A DNA stretch of 20,889 bases from an uncultured Acetatifactor sp. (GTDB taxonomy: Bacteria > Bacillota > Clostridia > Lachnospirales > Lachnospiraceae): NCBI GenBank assembly GCA_910588225.1, contig CAJUQT010000059.1, positions 1 through 20,889 on the forward strand, read 5' to 3'. The notes beneath the pieces were generated by a model. That model saw only the letters and a list, made by a program, of their open reading frames with translations. It searched no databases and was not told the DNA's origin. Below are positions 6,609 through 15,292 of this stretch, in pieces; positions within the stretch are counted from its first letter, which is position 1; every line of letters begins with the position of its first letter. The position numbers and the translations under genes are program-made.

Positions 6609-8765
6609 ATGGCTGAAGATTTTAACACGGAAAGCATGCTCGATATGTACCTGTTCGAGAACGGTCAGCTGCTGGAGCAGCTCCAGGAAACAGTTCTGGA
6701 ACAGAAGGATGCGGATTGCTTTGATGAAGACAGCATAAACGAAATATTCAGAACCATGCATACCATCAAGGGATCTTCGGGTATCATGATGTTCGACAAT
6801 ATTACGGCCGTATCCCACAAGTTAGAGGACATTTTCTTCTATCTGAGGGAATCTCATCCTGACAATGTTCCCCATGTGGAGCTGGTGGAGCATGTGCTGG
6901 AGGTAGAAGATTTCATTTCAAGCGAAATGGAAAAAATCCGCAATGGGGATCCGGTAGACGGTGACGCCAGCAATATTATTGCGGACCTTGACAAATTCCT
7001 GAATATGATTAAAAACGGAGGAGAGGCAGAAGCAGCAGCGGAAAATGTGCATGAAGAGCCGAAGCATTTTTACATAGCACCGGTTGCCACCAGTGCCAGC
7101 CGTTTTTACAAGATTTTTATCACATTTTTCCCGGAAACGGAAATGTCCAATGTTCATGCTTACAAGGCTGTATATGCGTTGAAGGAGATAGCAGAGGACA
7201 TTCTGTATTCTCCGGAAGATATTCTCACGGACGAGAAGAGCAGTGAGAAGATTCTGAAGGATGGTTTCCGGATTCTTCTGCAGGCCCAGTGCAGTGAAGA
7301 AGAAGTACGTGAAATCATTGGTGTGGGGTACGACATTGAAAAGGTTGAGGTCTATGAGTGCGATGCCAATCAGTTCCTGCTGGGATTTGATTTCGGTGAT
7401 CAGGCGCCGGCACCGCAGATTGATCTGGAATCCAGCGTGGAGGTGATAGAAGCCAGGCAGGAGGAAGCAGAGAAGGGGAAGGCCGAAGCAGATGCCAAGA
7501 GCCCGGAGAAGCCTAAAATCATACCGGGTGATTTTGTGATTCAGTCAAAGGAGCCGGGCAAACAGAAGAAGCTGGCGAAGGATAAGCCTAAGGGCGAAAA
7601 GGCTTCCTTTATCAGTGTGAATGTAAGTAAGATGGATCAGCTGATGGATTTGATCGGAGAGCTGGTAATCTCCGAGTCTGTGGTACTGCAGAGTTCGGAT
7701 TTGAAGGTTCCGGGTCTGAATCTGGATAACTTTAATAAGGCGGCGGCGCAGCTGGCGTCTATTTCCACTGATTTGCAGAATGTTATCATGTCCATGAGAA
7801 TGGTGCCTCTGACCAATACTTTCCAGAAGATGAACCGTATTGTGTTCGATGTGTCCAGGAAGCTGGGAAAGGACATTGAGTTTGTCATGGTGGGAGAAAC
7901 CACAGAAGTGGATAAAAATATCATCGAGCATATCTCAGATCCTCTGATGCATCTGGTCAGGAACGCTGTGGACCATGGAATTGAGACCAATGAGGAACGT
8001 GCGGAGAGCGGAAAGCCGGATAAAGGCAAGGTGACCCTGTCCGCAAGAACCGAAGCTGGTAAGGTATGGATCAGTGTGGAAGATAACGGTACGGGACTTG
8101 ACAGGGAGAAGATCCTTGCCAAGGCGAGGAAGCAGGGAATTCTGGATGAAAGCAAACCGGATTCTGCTTATACGGATAAGGAAGTATATCAGTTTATTAC
8201 TCTGCCCGGCTTCTCCACCAATGAGCAGGTGACGGAATATTCCGGACGCGGTGTGGGTATGGATGTTGTGGTACAGAACATTCAGGCCATCGGCGGTGCC
8301 CTGGAAATTGAGAGCACACCCGGCTGCGGCAGTGTCATGAGCCTGAAGATTCCGCTGACTCTGGCAATTATAGACGGCATTGTGATGGAAGTGGGGAATT
8401 CCTCCTTTGTTATGGAGACAGGTGTAATCAAGCAGTTTATCCGGGTGAAAGAGGATATGATGATTCATGAGCCCAACGGAGACGAATTTGTCATGATCCG
8501 CGGGGATTGTTTCCCGGTAATTCGCCTGGGAAGATGGTATGGACTGGAAGAGTATCAGGAGTCCGTGGAAGATGGCGTTATGCTGATTCTGGAAGTGGAA
8601 GACAGAAAGATCTGCCTTCTGGTGGATAAGCTGATCGGTGAACAGGAGATCGTGGTAAAGCCGATTCCTTCTTATATTAAGAAGGTCAGGGGGCTGTCCG
8701 GCTGTACACAGCTTGGCGATGGCAGTATTGCTTTGATCCTGGATGCCCCTGGGCTTGTAGAATAA
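6609..8765 (+). CDS. cheA: Chemotaxis sensor histidine kinase CheA
   Basis: A 718-residue CheA with domains in the usual order. P1/Hpt (1-115) has phospho-His51 in MHTIKGSSG. A P2-like docking region (about 160-260) begins RFYKIFITFFPE. A charged, Lys/Glu/Ala-rich linker (270-330) is followed by the P3 dimerisation helices (335-405) with MDLIGELVISES and SMRMVPL. The P4 ATPase has the N box LVRNAVDHGIE (449-459), DNGTGL (492-497) and GRGVGMD (546-552). The P5 CheW-like domain (585-718) ends GSIALILDAPGLVE. It phosphorylates CheB and the CheY-like protein, and possibly the two REC-HD-GYP proteins. GGAAAGGAG precedes the ATG. Confidence 0.97.
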   Translation: MAEDFNTESMLDMYLFENGQLLEQLQETVLEQKDADCFDEDSINEIFRTMHTIKGSSGIMMFDNITAVSHKLEDIFFYLRESHPDNVPHVELVEHVLEVEDFISSEMEKIRNGDPVDGDASNIIADLDKFLNMIKNGGEAEAAAENVHEEPKHFYIAPVATSASRFYKIFITFFPETEMSNVHAYKAVYALKEIAEDILYSPEDILTDEKSSEKILKDGFRILLQAQCSEEEVREIIGVGYDIEKVEVYECDANQFLLGFDFGDQAPAPQIDLESSVEVIEARQEEAEKGKAEADAKSPEKPKIIPGDFVIQSKEPGKQKKLAKDKPKGEKASFISVNVSKMDQLMDLIGELVISESVVLQSSDLKVPGLNLDNFNKAAAQLASISTDLQNVIMSMRMVPLTNTFQKMNRIVFDVSRKLGKDIEFVMVGETTEVDKNIIEHISDPLMHLVRNAVDHGIETNEERAESGKPDKGKVTLSARTEAGKVWISVEDNGTGLDREKILAKARKQGILDESKPDSAYTDKEVYQFITLPGFSTNEQVTEYSGRGVGMDVVVQNIQAIGGALEIESTPGCGSVMSLKIPLTLAIIDGIVMEVGNSSFVMETGVIKQFIRVKEDMMIHEPNGDEFVMIRGDCFPVIRLGRWYGLEEYQESVEDGVMLILEVEDRKICLLVDKLIGEQEIVVKPIPSYIKKVRGLSGCTQLGDGSIALILDAPGLVE

Positions 8766-8786
8766 ATATTATGGAAAGGAACGGTA

Positions 8787-9329
8787 GTGTCTATGGATGA
8801 GACGAGCAGATTGCTGGGACAGATGGATGAGACGAACGATGAGGCAGACAGCCATGATACCCAAAAAGGCAAGTATATGACCTTTAAGTCCGGCTCCGAA
8901 TATTTCGGACTGGGGATACAGTACGTACAGCAGATTATTCAGTATCAGACAGTTACCAAGATACCTGAAACAGAAGATTATATCAAAGGGCTGATTAATC
9001 TGCGGGGCAGGATAATACCTGTAGTTGATGTCCGGCTGCGGTTTAAGCAGGGATTATGTGAGTATAATGACAAAACCTGTATTCTTGTCATTAATGTAAA
9101 GTCTACCACAGTGGGACTGATTGTAGAGCAGATTGCGGAAGTGGCGGAGATTCAGGAAGAAAATATCCTGCCGCCGCCAAGCATCGGCCGTGCTGACAAA
9201 GCCCATCACAAATATGTTTACGGTATTGGAAAAGTGGGAAATACTGTAAAATTGCTGTTGGATCCGGAGAAACTGTTGTATGATGATGATCCTGCAGACG
9301 GGGAGCCTGCAAAGAAGAATGAAGAATGA
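8787..9329 (+). CDS. cheW: Chemotaxis coupling protein CheW
   Basis: 180 residues with a single CheW domain (about 28-165): YMTFKSGSEYFGLGIQYVQQ, then YIKGLINLRGRIIPVVDVR and later VYGIGKVGNTVKLLLDPEKLL. It links CheA to the receptor. The GTG at 8787 is 6 nt from AAAGGA (8775-8780) and so fits best. The ATG at 8793 (12 nt) is the alternative and shortens the protein by two residues. The N-terminal tail contains the repeat MDET..MDET, encoded by a 13-bp direct repeat. The C-terminal tail is acidic. It lies 21 bp after cheA and 12 bp before the receptor gene. Confidence 0.95.
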   Translation: MSMDETSRLLGQMDETNDEADSHDTQKGKYMTFKSGSEYFGLGIQYVQQIIQYQTVTKIPETEDYIKGLINLRGRIIPVVDVRLRFKQGLCEYNDKTCILVINVKSTTVGLIVEQIAEVAEIQEENILPPPSIGRADKAHHKYVYGIGKVGNTVKLLLDPEKLLYDDDPADGEPAKKNEE

Positions 9330-9341
9330 GAGGTATGACTT

Positions 9342-10694
9342 ATGAAAAACTTGAAAATGAAAACAAAGTTAATCCTGGGATTTGGAATTCCCATGCTGAT
9401 AATCCTGATCAATGTTTTGTTCAGTGATCTGACCACGAAATCTGCGATTGGGCTTACAGATGCGGCAGAGCAGGAGACTTTCCTGGTGGGGTCAGCTATC
9501 TTCACACTGGCTTTGGCTGTGGTATCCATAGCAATAACAGCAGCTATCGCGCTGTTCCTGATCAAGACCATCGAGAAATCTGTCAGCCAGCTTTCTGATG
9601 CAGCTAAGGAAATCGCAAAGGGACATGTTGATATCAACATGGTAAAATACAATAATGATGAGTTTGGTGAATTGGTTGACGAATATACAAAGGTTATTGA
9701 CAATATCAAGTATCAGGCGAAAATAGCAGAAGAAGTGGCCGGCGGTAACCTGACGGTAGCTGTAAACCCGGCTTCACCGGAGGATGTGCTGGGCAACTCC
9801 CTGAAGAAGCTGGTAGAGGATAATCATAATGCATTAAGCAATATCAGTGATGCGGGCTCTCAGGTGACCATAAGCTCTTCTCAGGTGGCCAGCGCAAGCC
9901 AGGCACTGGCACAGGGTTCCACAGAACAGGCCAGTGCAATTCAGCAGATTACGGCGTCGATTGATGAGATTGCAGAGAAGACAAGACAGAATGCGGAACA
10001 GGCGAACTCTGCGGCGCATCTGGTGGTCAGGGCTATCAGTGACGTAAAACAGGGAAATGTACAGATGCAGAACATGGTATCTGCCATGGAGGATATTAAT
10101 AAGGCATCCGAGAGCATTTCCAAGATTATCAAGACCATAGAGGACATTGCTTTCCAGACCAACATTCTCGCATTGAATGCGGCAGTGGAGGCGGCAAGGG
10201 CCGGAGAAGCCGGAAAAGGCTTTGCCGTTGTAGCGGAGGAAGTGAGGAGTCTTGCCGCCAAGAGTGCGGAAGCCGCCAGTGAGACTTCTGCTCTGATAGA
10301 GGACTCCATTGAGAAGGTGAATGCCGGTTCCAAGATTGCAGGCGAGACGGCAAAGGCAATGGAGGAGATTACGAAGGTCGTTCAGGACAGCGAAGTAATT
10401 ATCAATGGTATCGCGGAGTCCTCCAACTATCAGGCCACTGCAGTATCACAGATTGAGCAGGCAATTTCACAGGTATCTCAGGTGGTACAGACGAATTCTG
10501 CAACCAGTGAAGAATGTGCAGCGGCAAGCGAGGAGCTTTCCAACCAGGCGTCCAGAATGCGTGAGATGCTTTCCATTTATAATCTGGGTAACGGTCAAAG
10601 CACTTCGAGCAGGGGAACTTCAAATTATTCCTCGTCTCTGTCAAATGCAAACGAGCAGGTGATTTCTTTGGGAGATGGTTTCGGGAAATATTAA
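9342..10694 (+). CDS. Methyl-accepting chemotaxis protein with minimal extracytoplasmic region
   Basis: A 450-residue receptor. TM1 is about residues 9-27 and TM2 about 48-74. Only about 20 residues lie between them, so there is no conventional ligand-binding domain. A HAMP domain (75-128) and possibly a second HAMP-like unit (128-165) follow. The long coiled-coil signalling domain has the conserved tip TNILALNAAVEAARAG and GKGFAVVAEEVRSLA (to about 305). The Ser/Asn-rich tail (415-450) has no CheR-tethering pentapeptide. Input might come through the membrane, the HAMP units or a partner protein. GAGAGGT precedes the ATG. It is probably the only receptor encoded with this cluster. Confidence 0.95.
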   Translation: MKNLKMKTKLILGFGIPMLIILINVLFSDLTTKSAIGLTDAAEQETFLVGSAIFTLALAVVSIAITAAIALFLIKTIEKSVSQLSDAAKEIAKGHVDINMVKYNNDEFGELVDEYTKVIDNIKYQAKIAEEVAGGNLTVAVNPASPEDVLGNSLKKLVEDNHNALSNISDAGSQVTISSSQVASASQALAQGSTEQASAIQQITASIDEIAEKTRQNAEQANSAAHLVVRAISDVKQGNVQMQNMVSAMEDINKASESISKIIKTIEDIAFQTNILALNAAVEAARAGEAGKGFAVVAEEVRSLAAKSAEAASETSALIEDSIEKVNAGSKIAGETAKAMEEITKVVQDSEVIINGIAESSNYQATAVSQIEQAISQVSQVVQTNSATSEECAAASEELSNQASRMREMLSIYNLGNGQSTSSRGTSNYSSSLSNANEQVISLGDGFGKY

Positions 10695-10726
10695 TATGAA
10701 TGTTTTTTCGGAAAGAGGTGTATTTT

Positions 10727-11080
10727 ATGAATTTACTTGATGAGTTAAGGTCGCTGGGAGTGGATGTGGATGACGGACTCAAGCGCATTATGGGAAATGA
10801 AAAATTGTATACAAAGCTGCTGGGATCTTTTGTAAAGATGGCCAAAACAAATGAAGTGCGGATTGAGGACGGATGTAGCGACTATACAGAAGCAATAGAA
10901 AAAGCACATGCGCTGAAGGGAACGGCGGGAAATCTGTCACTTACGCCCATCTATGAGGGATACACTGAAATTCTGAATTTATTGCGGGGCGGTCAGCCCG
11001 CGGAGGCGAAGGCAGTTCTGGAAAAGATTCTGCCGGTTCAGCAGGAGATTCTTCGTTGCATTGAGAATTCTATGCAGTAG
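10727..11080 (+). CDS. Stand-alone histidine phosphotransfer (Hpt) protein
   Basis: 117 residues read from ATG 10727, which has AGAGG 8 nt upstream. An in-frame ATG at 10700 would add nine residues but lacks a ribosome site. The helical protein carries the Hpt motif AHALKGTAGNLS, with phospho-His61 (counting from the preferred start). It has no kinase or receiver domain. It would carry phosphate between receivers, for example between the CheY-like protein or a REC-HD-GYP and another acceptor. It is the last gene of the cluster, 32 bp after the receptor gene. I see no terminator before glgX, so read-through to glgX is possible. Confidence 0.9.
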   Translation: MNLLDELRSLGVDVDDGLKRIMGNEKLYTKLLGSFVKMAKTNEVRIEDGCSDYTEAIEKAHALKGTAGNLSLTPIYEGYTEILNLLRGGQPAEAKAVLEKILPVQQEILRCIENSMQ

Positions 11081-11156
11081 AACAGTGGGCTGGGAGGAGT
11101 ATGGAATTGTCTTCTGGTTTTGGTGAGAGAAAGGAGATGGAGGAATAGAAACGGAA

Positions 11157-13268
11157 ATGGATACTGTACAGCACAAACCACAGAGAGGCGTAAAATTACA
11201 GCCTCTGGACATCATAGAGGGCTATAAAGTACGGCCCGGTTATTACAATAGAGACGGTGCGGCCGCAGCATCCAATGGAGTCAGCTTTACTATTCATTCC
11301 CATGGTGCTACAGGCTGTACTCTGCTGCTATTCCATCCACAGGAAAAGGAACCCTATGCCAGATTGAAATTTCCGGAGTCCTATCATATTGGAAATACAT
11401 ATTCCATGCTGGTATTCGGATTAAACATTGAGGAATTCGAGTATGCATTCCAGCTGGATGGCCCTTATGACCGGAAGAAGGGATTGCTTTTTGATAAGGA
11501 TAATATTCTGCTGGATCCTTATGCAAAAGCTGTAACCGGCCAGAGAAATTGGGGAGAGCGGCCGGAAGAAGGCGAGAATTTTGTATATCATGCAAGAGTC
11601 GTTGAGAATAATTTTGACTGGGGCAATATACGGCAGTTGGAACTTCCGCTGGAAGATTTGATTATCTATGAAATGCATGTCCGGGGGTTTACAAAAGATA
11701 AATCTTCCGGAGTGGATGCAAAAGGGACTTATGAAGGACTGCGTCAGAAGATTCCCTACCTGAAAGATCTGGGAATCAACGCGGTTGAGCTAATGCCGAT
11801 TTTCGAGTTCGATGAAATGGAAAACGCCAGGATTGTAGACGGAGAACAGCTGTACAATTACTGGGGGTATAACACGGTGTGTTTTTTCGCACCGAATACG
11901 GGCTATTCTTCCGTGGTGGAACACAATCATGAAGGCGACGAGCTGAAACAGCTTATTTATGAGCTGAAGGAAAACGGAATCGAGGTCATTCTGGATGTGG
12001 TGTTCAACCATACCGCGGAAGGAAATGATGACGGTCCCTGCTTTTCTTTTAAAGGTATTGACAACAATATTTATTATATATTGACACCGGATGGACAGTA
12101 CTATAATTTCAGTGGCTGCGGAAACGCCCTGAACTGTAATCATCCCATGACACGCCGGTTTATTATTGACTGTCTGCGTTATTGGGTGACTGAATACAGA
12201 GTAGACGGTTTTCGATTTGACCTGGCTTCCATTCTTTCCAGAGATCAGAATGGAGAGCCCATGGCTGAACCGCCCATTCTGCAGGGAATTGCCTGTGATT
12301 CCATTCTGGGAAAGGTCAAACTGATTGCGGAAGCCTGGGATGCGGCAGGGCTCTATCAGGTGGGGAATTTTCCGGCTTATAACAGATGGTCGGAATGGAA
12401 TGGAAGATATCGTGACGACATGCGCCGTTTCCTGAAAGGGGACGAAGGCATGGCGGGAGTGGCTATTACAAGAATTACGGGTTCCAGGGACCTATATGAC
12501 ACAGTGAAGCGCGGACAGAGTGCATCGGTAAATTTTCTCACATGTCATGACGGGTTTACTTTGTATGACCTTTATTCCTACAATATGAAACATAATGAGA
12601 AAAACGGGTGGAATAATACCGATGGGGACAACAACGGCAACAGCTGGAACTGCGGCGTGGAGGGAGAGACGGAGGATCCGGAGGTAGAAAGCTTACGCCG
12701 GCGGATGGTGAAGAATGCTTTCGTGACACTGATGTGCAGCCGTGGTCCTGCAATGTTCTATGCCGGAGATGAATTTTGTAATACACAATATGGAAATAAC
12801 AACCCGTACTGTCAGGACAATATAGTTTCCTGGCTGGATTGGACAAGACTTGAGCAATATCAGGAAATACATGATTTCTTCCGCTATATGATTGCTTTTC
12901 GCAAGAAGCATCCTGTCATCAGGAAAACCATGAAGGAAGCTGCCTGCGGATTCCCTGATATCAGTATTCATAATGGATATCCCTGGAATGGGGGGACAAA
13001 TTATACCAGCCGATTGATTGGCATCATGTATGCAGGCAGAGACGAGGCAGATAGCAGAGATGACATTGTATTTTATGGAATGAATGCGTACTGGGACTCT
13101 CTGGATATGCAGCTGCCAGGTCCCCCGGATGGTATGCAGTGGAAGGTATGTGTAAATACTTTTGTGGAATATGAAGACGGAAAGGACATTGAGGCGGAAA
13201 CGGAATTTCAGTACGGAAGTAAGATAAAAATACCGCCGCGCTCTGCGATTGTACTGACTGCAGAATAG
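11157..13268 (+). CDS. glgX: Glycogen debranching enzyme, GlgX/isoamylase type (GH13)
   Basis: A 703-residue cytoplasmic enzyme that hydrolyses alpha-1,6 branches of glycogen after trimming by phosphorylase. An N-terminal CBM48-like beta domain (about 20-150) precedes the catalytic barrel. The barrel motifs are YEMHVRGFT (171-179), DVVFNHTAEGN (280-290), GFRFDLASIL with nucleophile Asp355, IAEAWDAAGLY with acid/base Glu392, and LTCHDGFTLYDL with His464-Asp465. Length and motif order are normal for GlgX. The ATG at 11157 has GGAGG 13 nt upstream, rather far; no better start is visible. No other glycogen gene is in the window. The 76-bp gap after the hpt gene shows no clear terminator, so partial co-transcription with the signalling cluster is possible. 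Confidence 0.9.
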   Translation: MDTVQHKPQRGVKLQPLDIIEGYKVRPGYYNRDGAAAASNGVSFTIHSHGATGCTLLLFHPQEKEPYARLKFPESYHIGNTYSMLVFGLNIEEFEYAFQLDGPYDRKKGLLFDKDNILLDPYAKAVTGQRNWGERPEEGENFVYHARVVENNFDWGNIRQLELPLEDLIIYEMHVRGFTKDKSSGVDAKGTYEGLRQKIPYLKDLGINAVELMPIFEFDEMENARIVDGEQLYNYWGYNTVCFFAPNTGYSSVVEHNHEGDELKQLIYELKENGIEVILDVVFNHTAEGNDDGPCFSFKGIDNNIYYILTPDGQYYNFSGCGNALNCNHPMTRRFIIDCLRYWVTEYRVDGFRFDLASILSRDQNGEPMAEPPILQGIACDSILGKVKLIAEAWDAAGLYQVGNFPAYNRWSEWNGRYRDDMRRFLKGDEGMAGVAITRITGSRDLYDTVKRGQSASVNFLTCHDGFTLYDLYSYNMKHNEKNGWNNTDGDNNGNSWNCGVEGETEDPEVESLRRRMVKNAFVTLMCSRGPAMFYAGDEFCNTQYGNNNPYCQDNIVSWLDWTRLEQYQEIHDFFRYMIAFRKKHPVIRKTMKEAACGFPDISIHNGYPWNGGTNYTSRLIGIMYAGRDEADSRDDIVFYGMNAYWDSLDMQLPGPPDGMQWKVCVNTFVEYEDGKDIEAETEFQYGSKIKIPPRSAIVLTAE

Positions 13269-13299
13269 ACTGTGACAGGCACGAAAAATCAGAAACCTG

Positions 13300-13307
13300 C
13301 ATATAAT
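13300..13307 (+). promoter_or_regulatory. Possible -10 element upstream of the S8 peptidase gene
   Basis: CATATAAT contains a perfect TATAAT, with TG three bases upstream, about 70 bp before the peptidase start. I find no good sigma-A -35 at the right distance. The CATATAAT form also resembles -10 elements of sporulation sigma-E promoters. The assignment is weak. Confidence 0.3.
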
Positions 13308-13374
13308 GCGATGATTGCACCAGATTCTTAATGGCTTTAAGGCCATGAACAGGGGATCAAAAGGGGATGACCGT

Positions 13375-15093
13375 ATGGATTGCAGGGATAAGATACTTTC
13401 GGAGCGTTATTTTGATGTCATTACAAATTTTCCGCTGGAGATATTGGAAGACAGCATTTACGATTTATGTTATATCAATATTGATAACCTTTACTATGTG
13501 GTATATGTCAGTGAAAACAATATTCGAAATGTCAGCGAGTATGTTTTCGATTATAAAGCTGTGCCAAAGCTGTATGGGCTGATGCAGGAGGATGTAATCA
13601 ATCAGGGGTATGATCCCAACAGTCTGATCGTAAGCGGAATTACACAGGTTCAGCGAGAGCCCTTGAATCTGACTGGACGGGGTGTGGTTATCTGCATTAT
13701 TGATACAGGGATTGACTATACGGACGAGGTGTTCCGGGACAGTGAGGGAAACAGCCGTATTCTGGCGATCTGGGATCAGACGATTCAGAGCGGAACTCCT
13801 CCCCGGGGCTTTTATTATGGTACGGAATTTACAAGAGACGAAATCAATGGTGCATTGCAGGCGGAGGATCCATACAGCATTGTACCCAGCAGGGATGAGA
13901 ACGGACATGGCAGTGCCATGGCAGGAGCAGCGGCCGGAAGCAGAGTGACAAACGGTATAAGTTACCTGGGGGCAGCGCCGGACGCTGATATTGTGGTAGT
14001 AAAATTAAAACAGGCAAAGCAGTTTCTCAGAGAGTTTTATATGATACCGCCCGGTGTCCCGGCATATGAAGAGACAGATATCATGCTGGGAGTGCAGTAT
14101 GCAGACGGCTTTGCAGAGCAATTCAGGCGGCCGGTAGTAATCTGTCTTGGCTTGGGCACTAATTATGGTGATCATGCGGGCAGTGCCCCGCTGCCCAGTT
14201 ATCTGGATTACATTGCTTCCAAGCGCAGCCGGGCAGTGGTAGTCTGCGGAGGAAATGAAGGAAACGCAGGCCATCATTTTCAGGGATATCTGGAACCGAA
14301 GAGAAGCGGAGGGACATCTGAAAATGTGCCGGTGGAGATTCGTGTTGCAGATAATATAGAAGGATTTCTTCTGGAACTCTGGGGAAATGTGCCGGATCTG
14401 TTCACAGTTTCTGTGCGTTCTCCCGGAGGTGAGACGATTCCGCCGGTCAGGCTGGGGATTCAGAACAGCATTACGTACGGATTTGTGTATGAGAGAACGA
14501 GAATTACCATAGCGGGAAACCTGGTGGAGCCTGCTTCAGGAGAAGAGGTTGTGGTAGTGCGTGTGGTGAGGCCTACCCCCGGCATCTGGACTTTTCAGGT
14601 GGAAGCTGTGGGAGATTCTCACAATGGAACATTTCATATGTGGCTTCCCATCACGCAGTTCATGAATGCGCCGGTGCAGTTTCTGGAGGCATCCCCCTAT
14701 ATTACTCTGACAGAACCTGCCATGGCAAAAGATGTCATTAGTGTATCTACCTACAATGCTGCCAACAACAGTTTTTATATTGATTCCGGCAGGGGATTTA
14801 CCAGAATCGGCACGATTAATCCCGATTTTGCAGCTCCCGGAGTCAATGTATCCACTCTTCGGGGAAAGGAATCCGGGAGTTCTCTGGCGGCGGCTATTAC
14901 AGCCGGTGCGGTGGCCCAATTTATGCAATGGGCGGTAGTGGAGGAGAATAACAGCATTGTGGCCAGCCGGGAAATTAAAAATTATTTTATCAGAGGGGCC
15001 TCAAGAAGCTTTGATACGACTTATCCAAACAGGGAGTGGGGTTACGGCCGGCTGAATGTTGCAGGGTCTTTTGACGCGTTGATTGGGGTGTGA
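13375..15093 (+). CDS. Subtilisin-like serine peptidase (S8, Csp-like) without signal peptide
   Basis: 572 residues from ATG 13375, with AAGGGGATG 8 nt upstream. An in-frame TTG at 13315 would add 20 unlikely residues. Residues 1-90 look like a propeptide/chaperone domain with the tail LIVSGITQVQ. The triad is complete: Asp110 in IIDTGID, His178 in NGHGSAMAG, and Ser503 in GSSLAAAITAGA; oxyanion Asn294 lies in CGGNEGN. About 130 residues between Asn and Ser (320-450) are beta-rich, like the jelly-roll insert known from CspB-type germination proteases. The C-terminus is WGYGRLNVAGSFDALIGV. There is no secretion signal and no membrane segment. Csp proteins act in germination signalling by processing SleC, but Lachnospiraceae carry many uncharacterised relatives, so the role is open. 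Confidence 0.88.
   Translation: MDCRDKILSERYFDVITNFPLEILEDSIYDLCYINIDNLYYVVYVSENNIRNVSEYVFDYKAVPKLYGLMQEDVINQGYDPNSLIVSGITQVQREPLNLTGRGVVICIIDTGIDYTDEVFRDSEGNSRILAIWDQTIQSGTPPRGFYYGTEFTRDEINGALQAEDPYSIVPSRDENGHGSAMAGAAAGSRVTNGISYLGAAPDADIVVVKLKQAKQFLREFYMIPPGVPAYEETDIMLGVQYADGFAEQFRRPVVICLGLGTNYGDHAGSAPLPSYLDYIASKRSRAVVVCGGNEGNAGHHFQGYLEPKRSGGTSENVPVEIRVADNIEGFLLELWGNVPDLFTVSVRSPGGETIPPVRLGIQNSITYGFVYERTRITIAGNLVEPASGEEVVVVRVVRPTPGIWTFQVEAVGDSHNGTFHMWLPITQFMNAPVQFLEASPYITLTEPAMAKDVISVSTYNAANNSFYIDSGRGFTRIGTINPDFAAPGVNVSTLRGKESGSSLAAAITAGAVAQFMQWAVVEENNSIVASREIKNYFIRGASRSFDTTYPNREWGYGRLNVAGSFDALIGV
15043..15093 (+). repeat. 3' end of the S8 peptidase gene, repeated in diverged form at 17842-17892
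   Basis: Aligned without gaps to 17842-17892, I count 39 of 51 identical bases. The match covers the coding end (GRLNVAGSFDALIGV) and the TGA stop. It is the intact partner of the repeat that flanks the degraded island on the right. Confidence 0.7.
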
Positions 15094-15181
15094 GATATGA
15101 CATATCCCTTGTCTTAGTTCATGGGGATGAGGTTAAGCCTGCATCGTAGAATTTACTATTGGGAAAAAGTATAAAAATCGT

Positions 15182-15223
15182 AAAATCTCTTTTCAGTACA
15201 GGAAAGCTGAAAGGGGATTTTTT
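15182..15223 (+). terminator. Intrinsic terminator after the S8 peptidase gene
   Basis: AAAATCTCTTTTCAG (15182-15196) pairs with CTGAAAGGGGATTTT (15207-15221) over 15 positions, two of them G-U. The stem has a 10-nt loop and runs into T6. It lies about 90 bp after the peptidase stop. The 88 bp between stop and stem show no gene. Confidence 0.8.
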
Positions 15224-15292
15224 ATGCTATAAACATAATTTTCTATTTCCGCTTGACATGTGTAAGAAAAAATGCAGAAGCGAGGATTCATT

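Noticed and set aside
11101..11148. 15-codon leader open frame before glgX (ATG after GGGAGG)
   Set aside because: The ribosome site is only 3 nt from the ATG, and the peptide shows no codon run or pairing structure suggesting attenuation.
15253..15258. TTGACA before the AbiEi fragment as a -35 box
   Set aside because: No -10-like hexamer is present 16-18 bp downstream.
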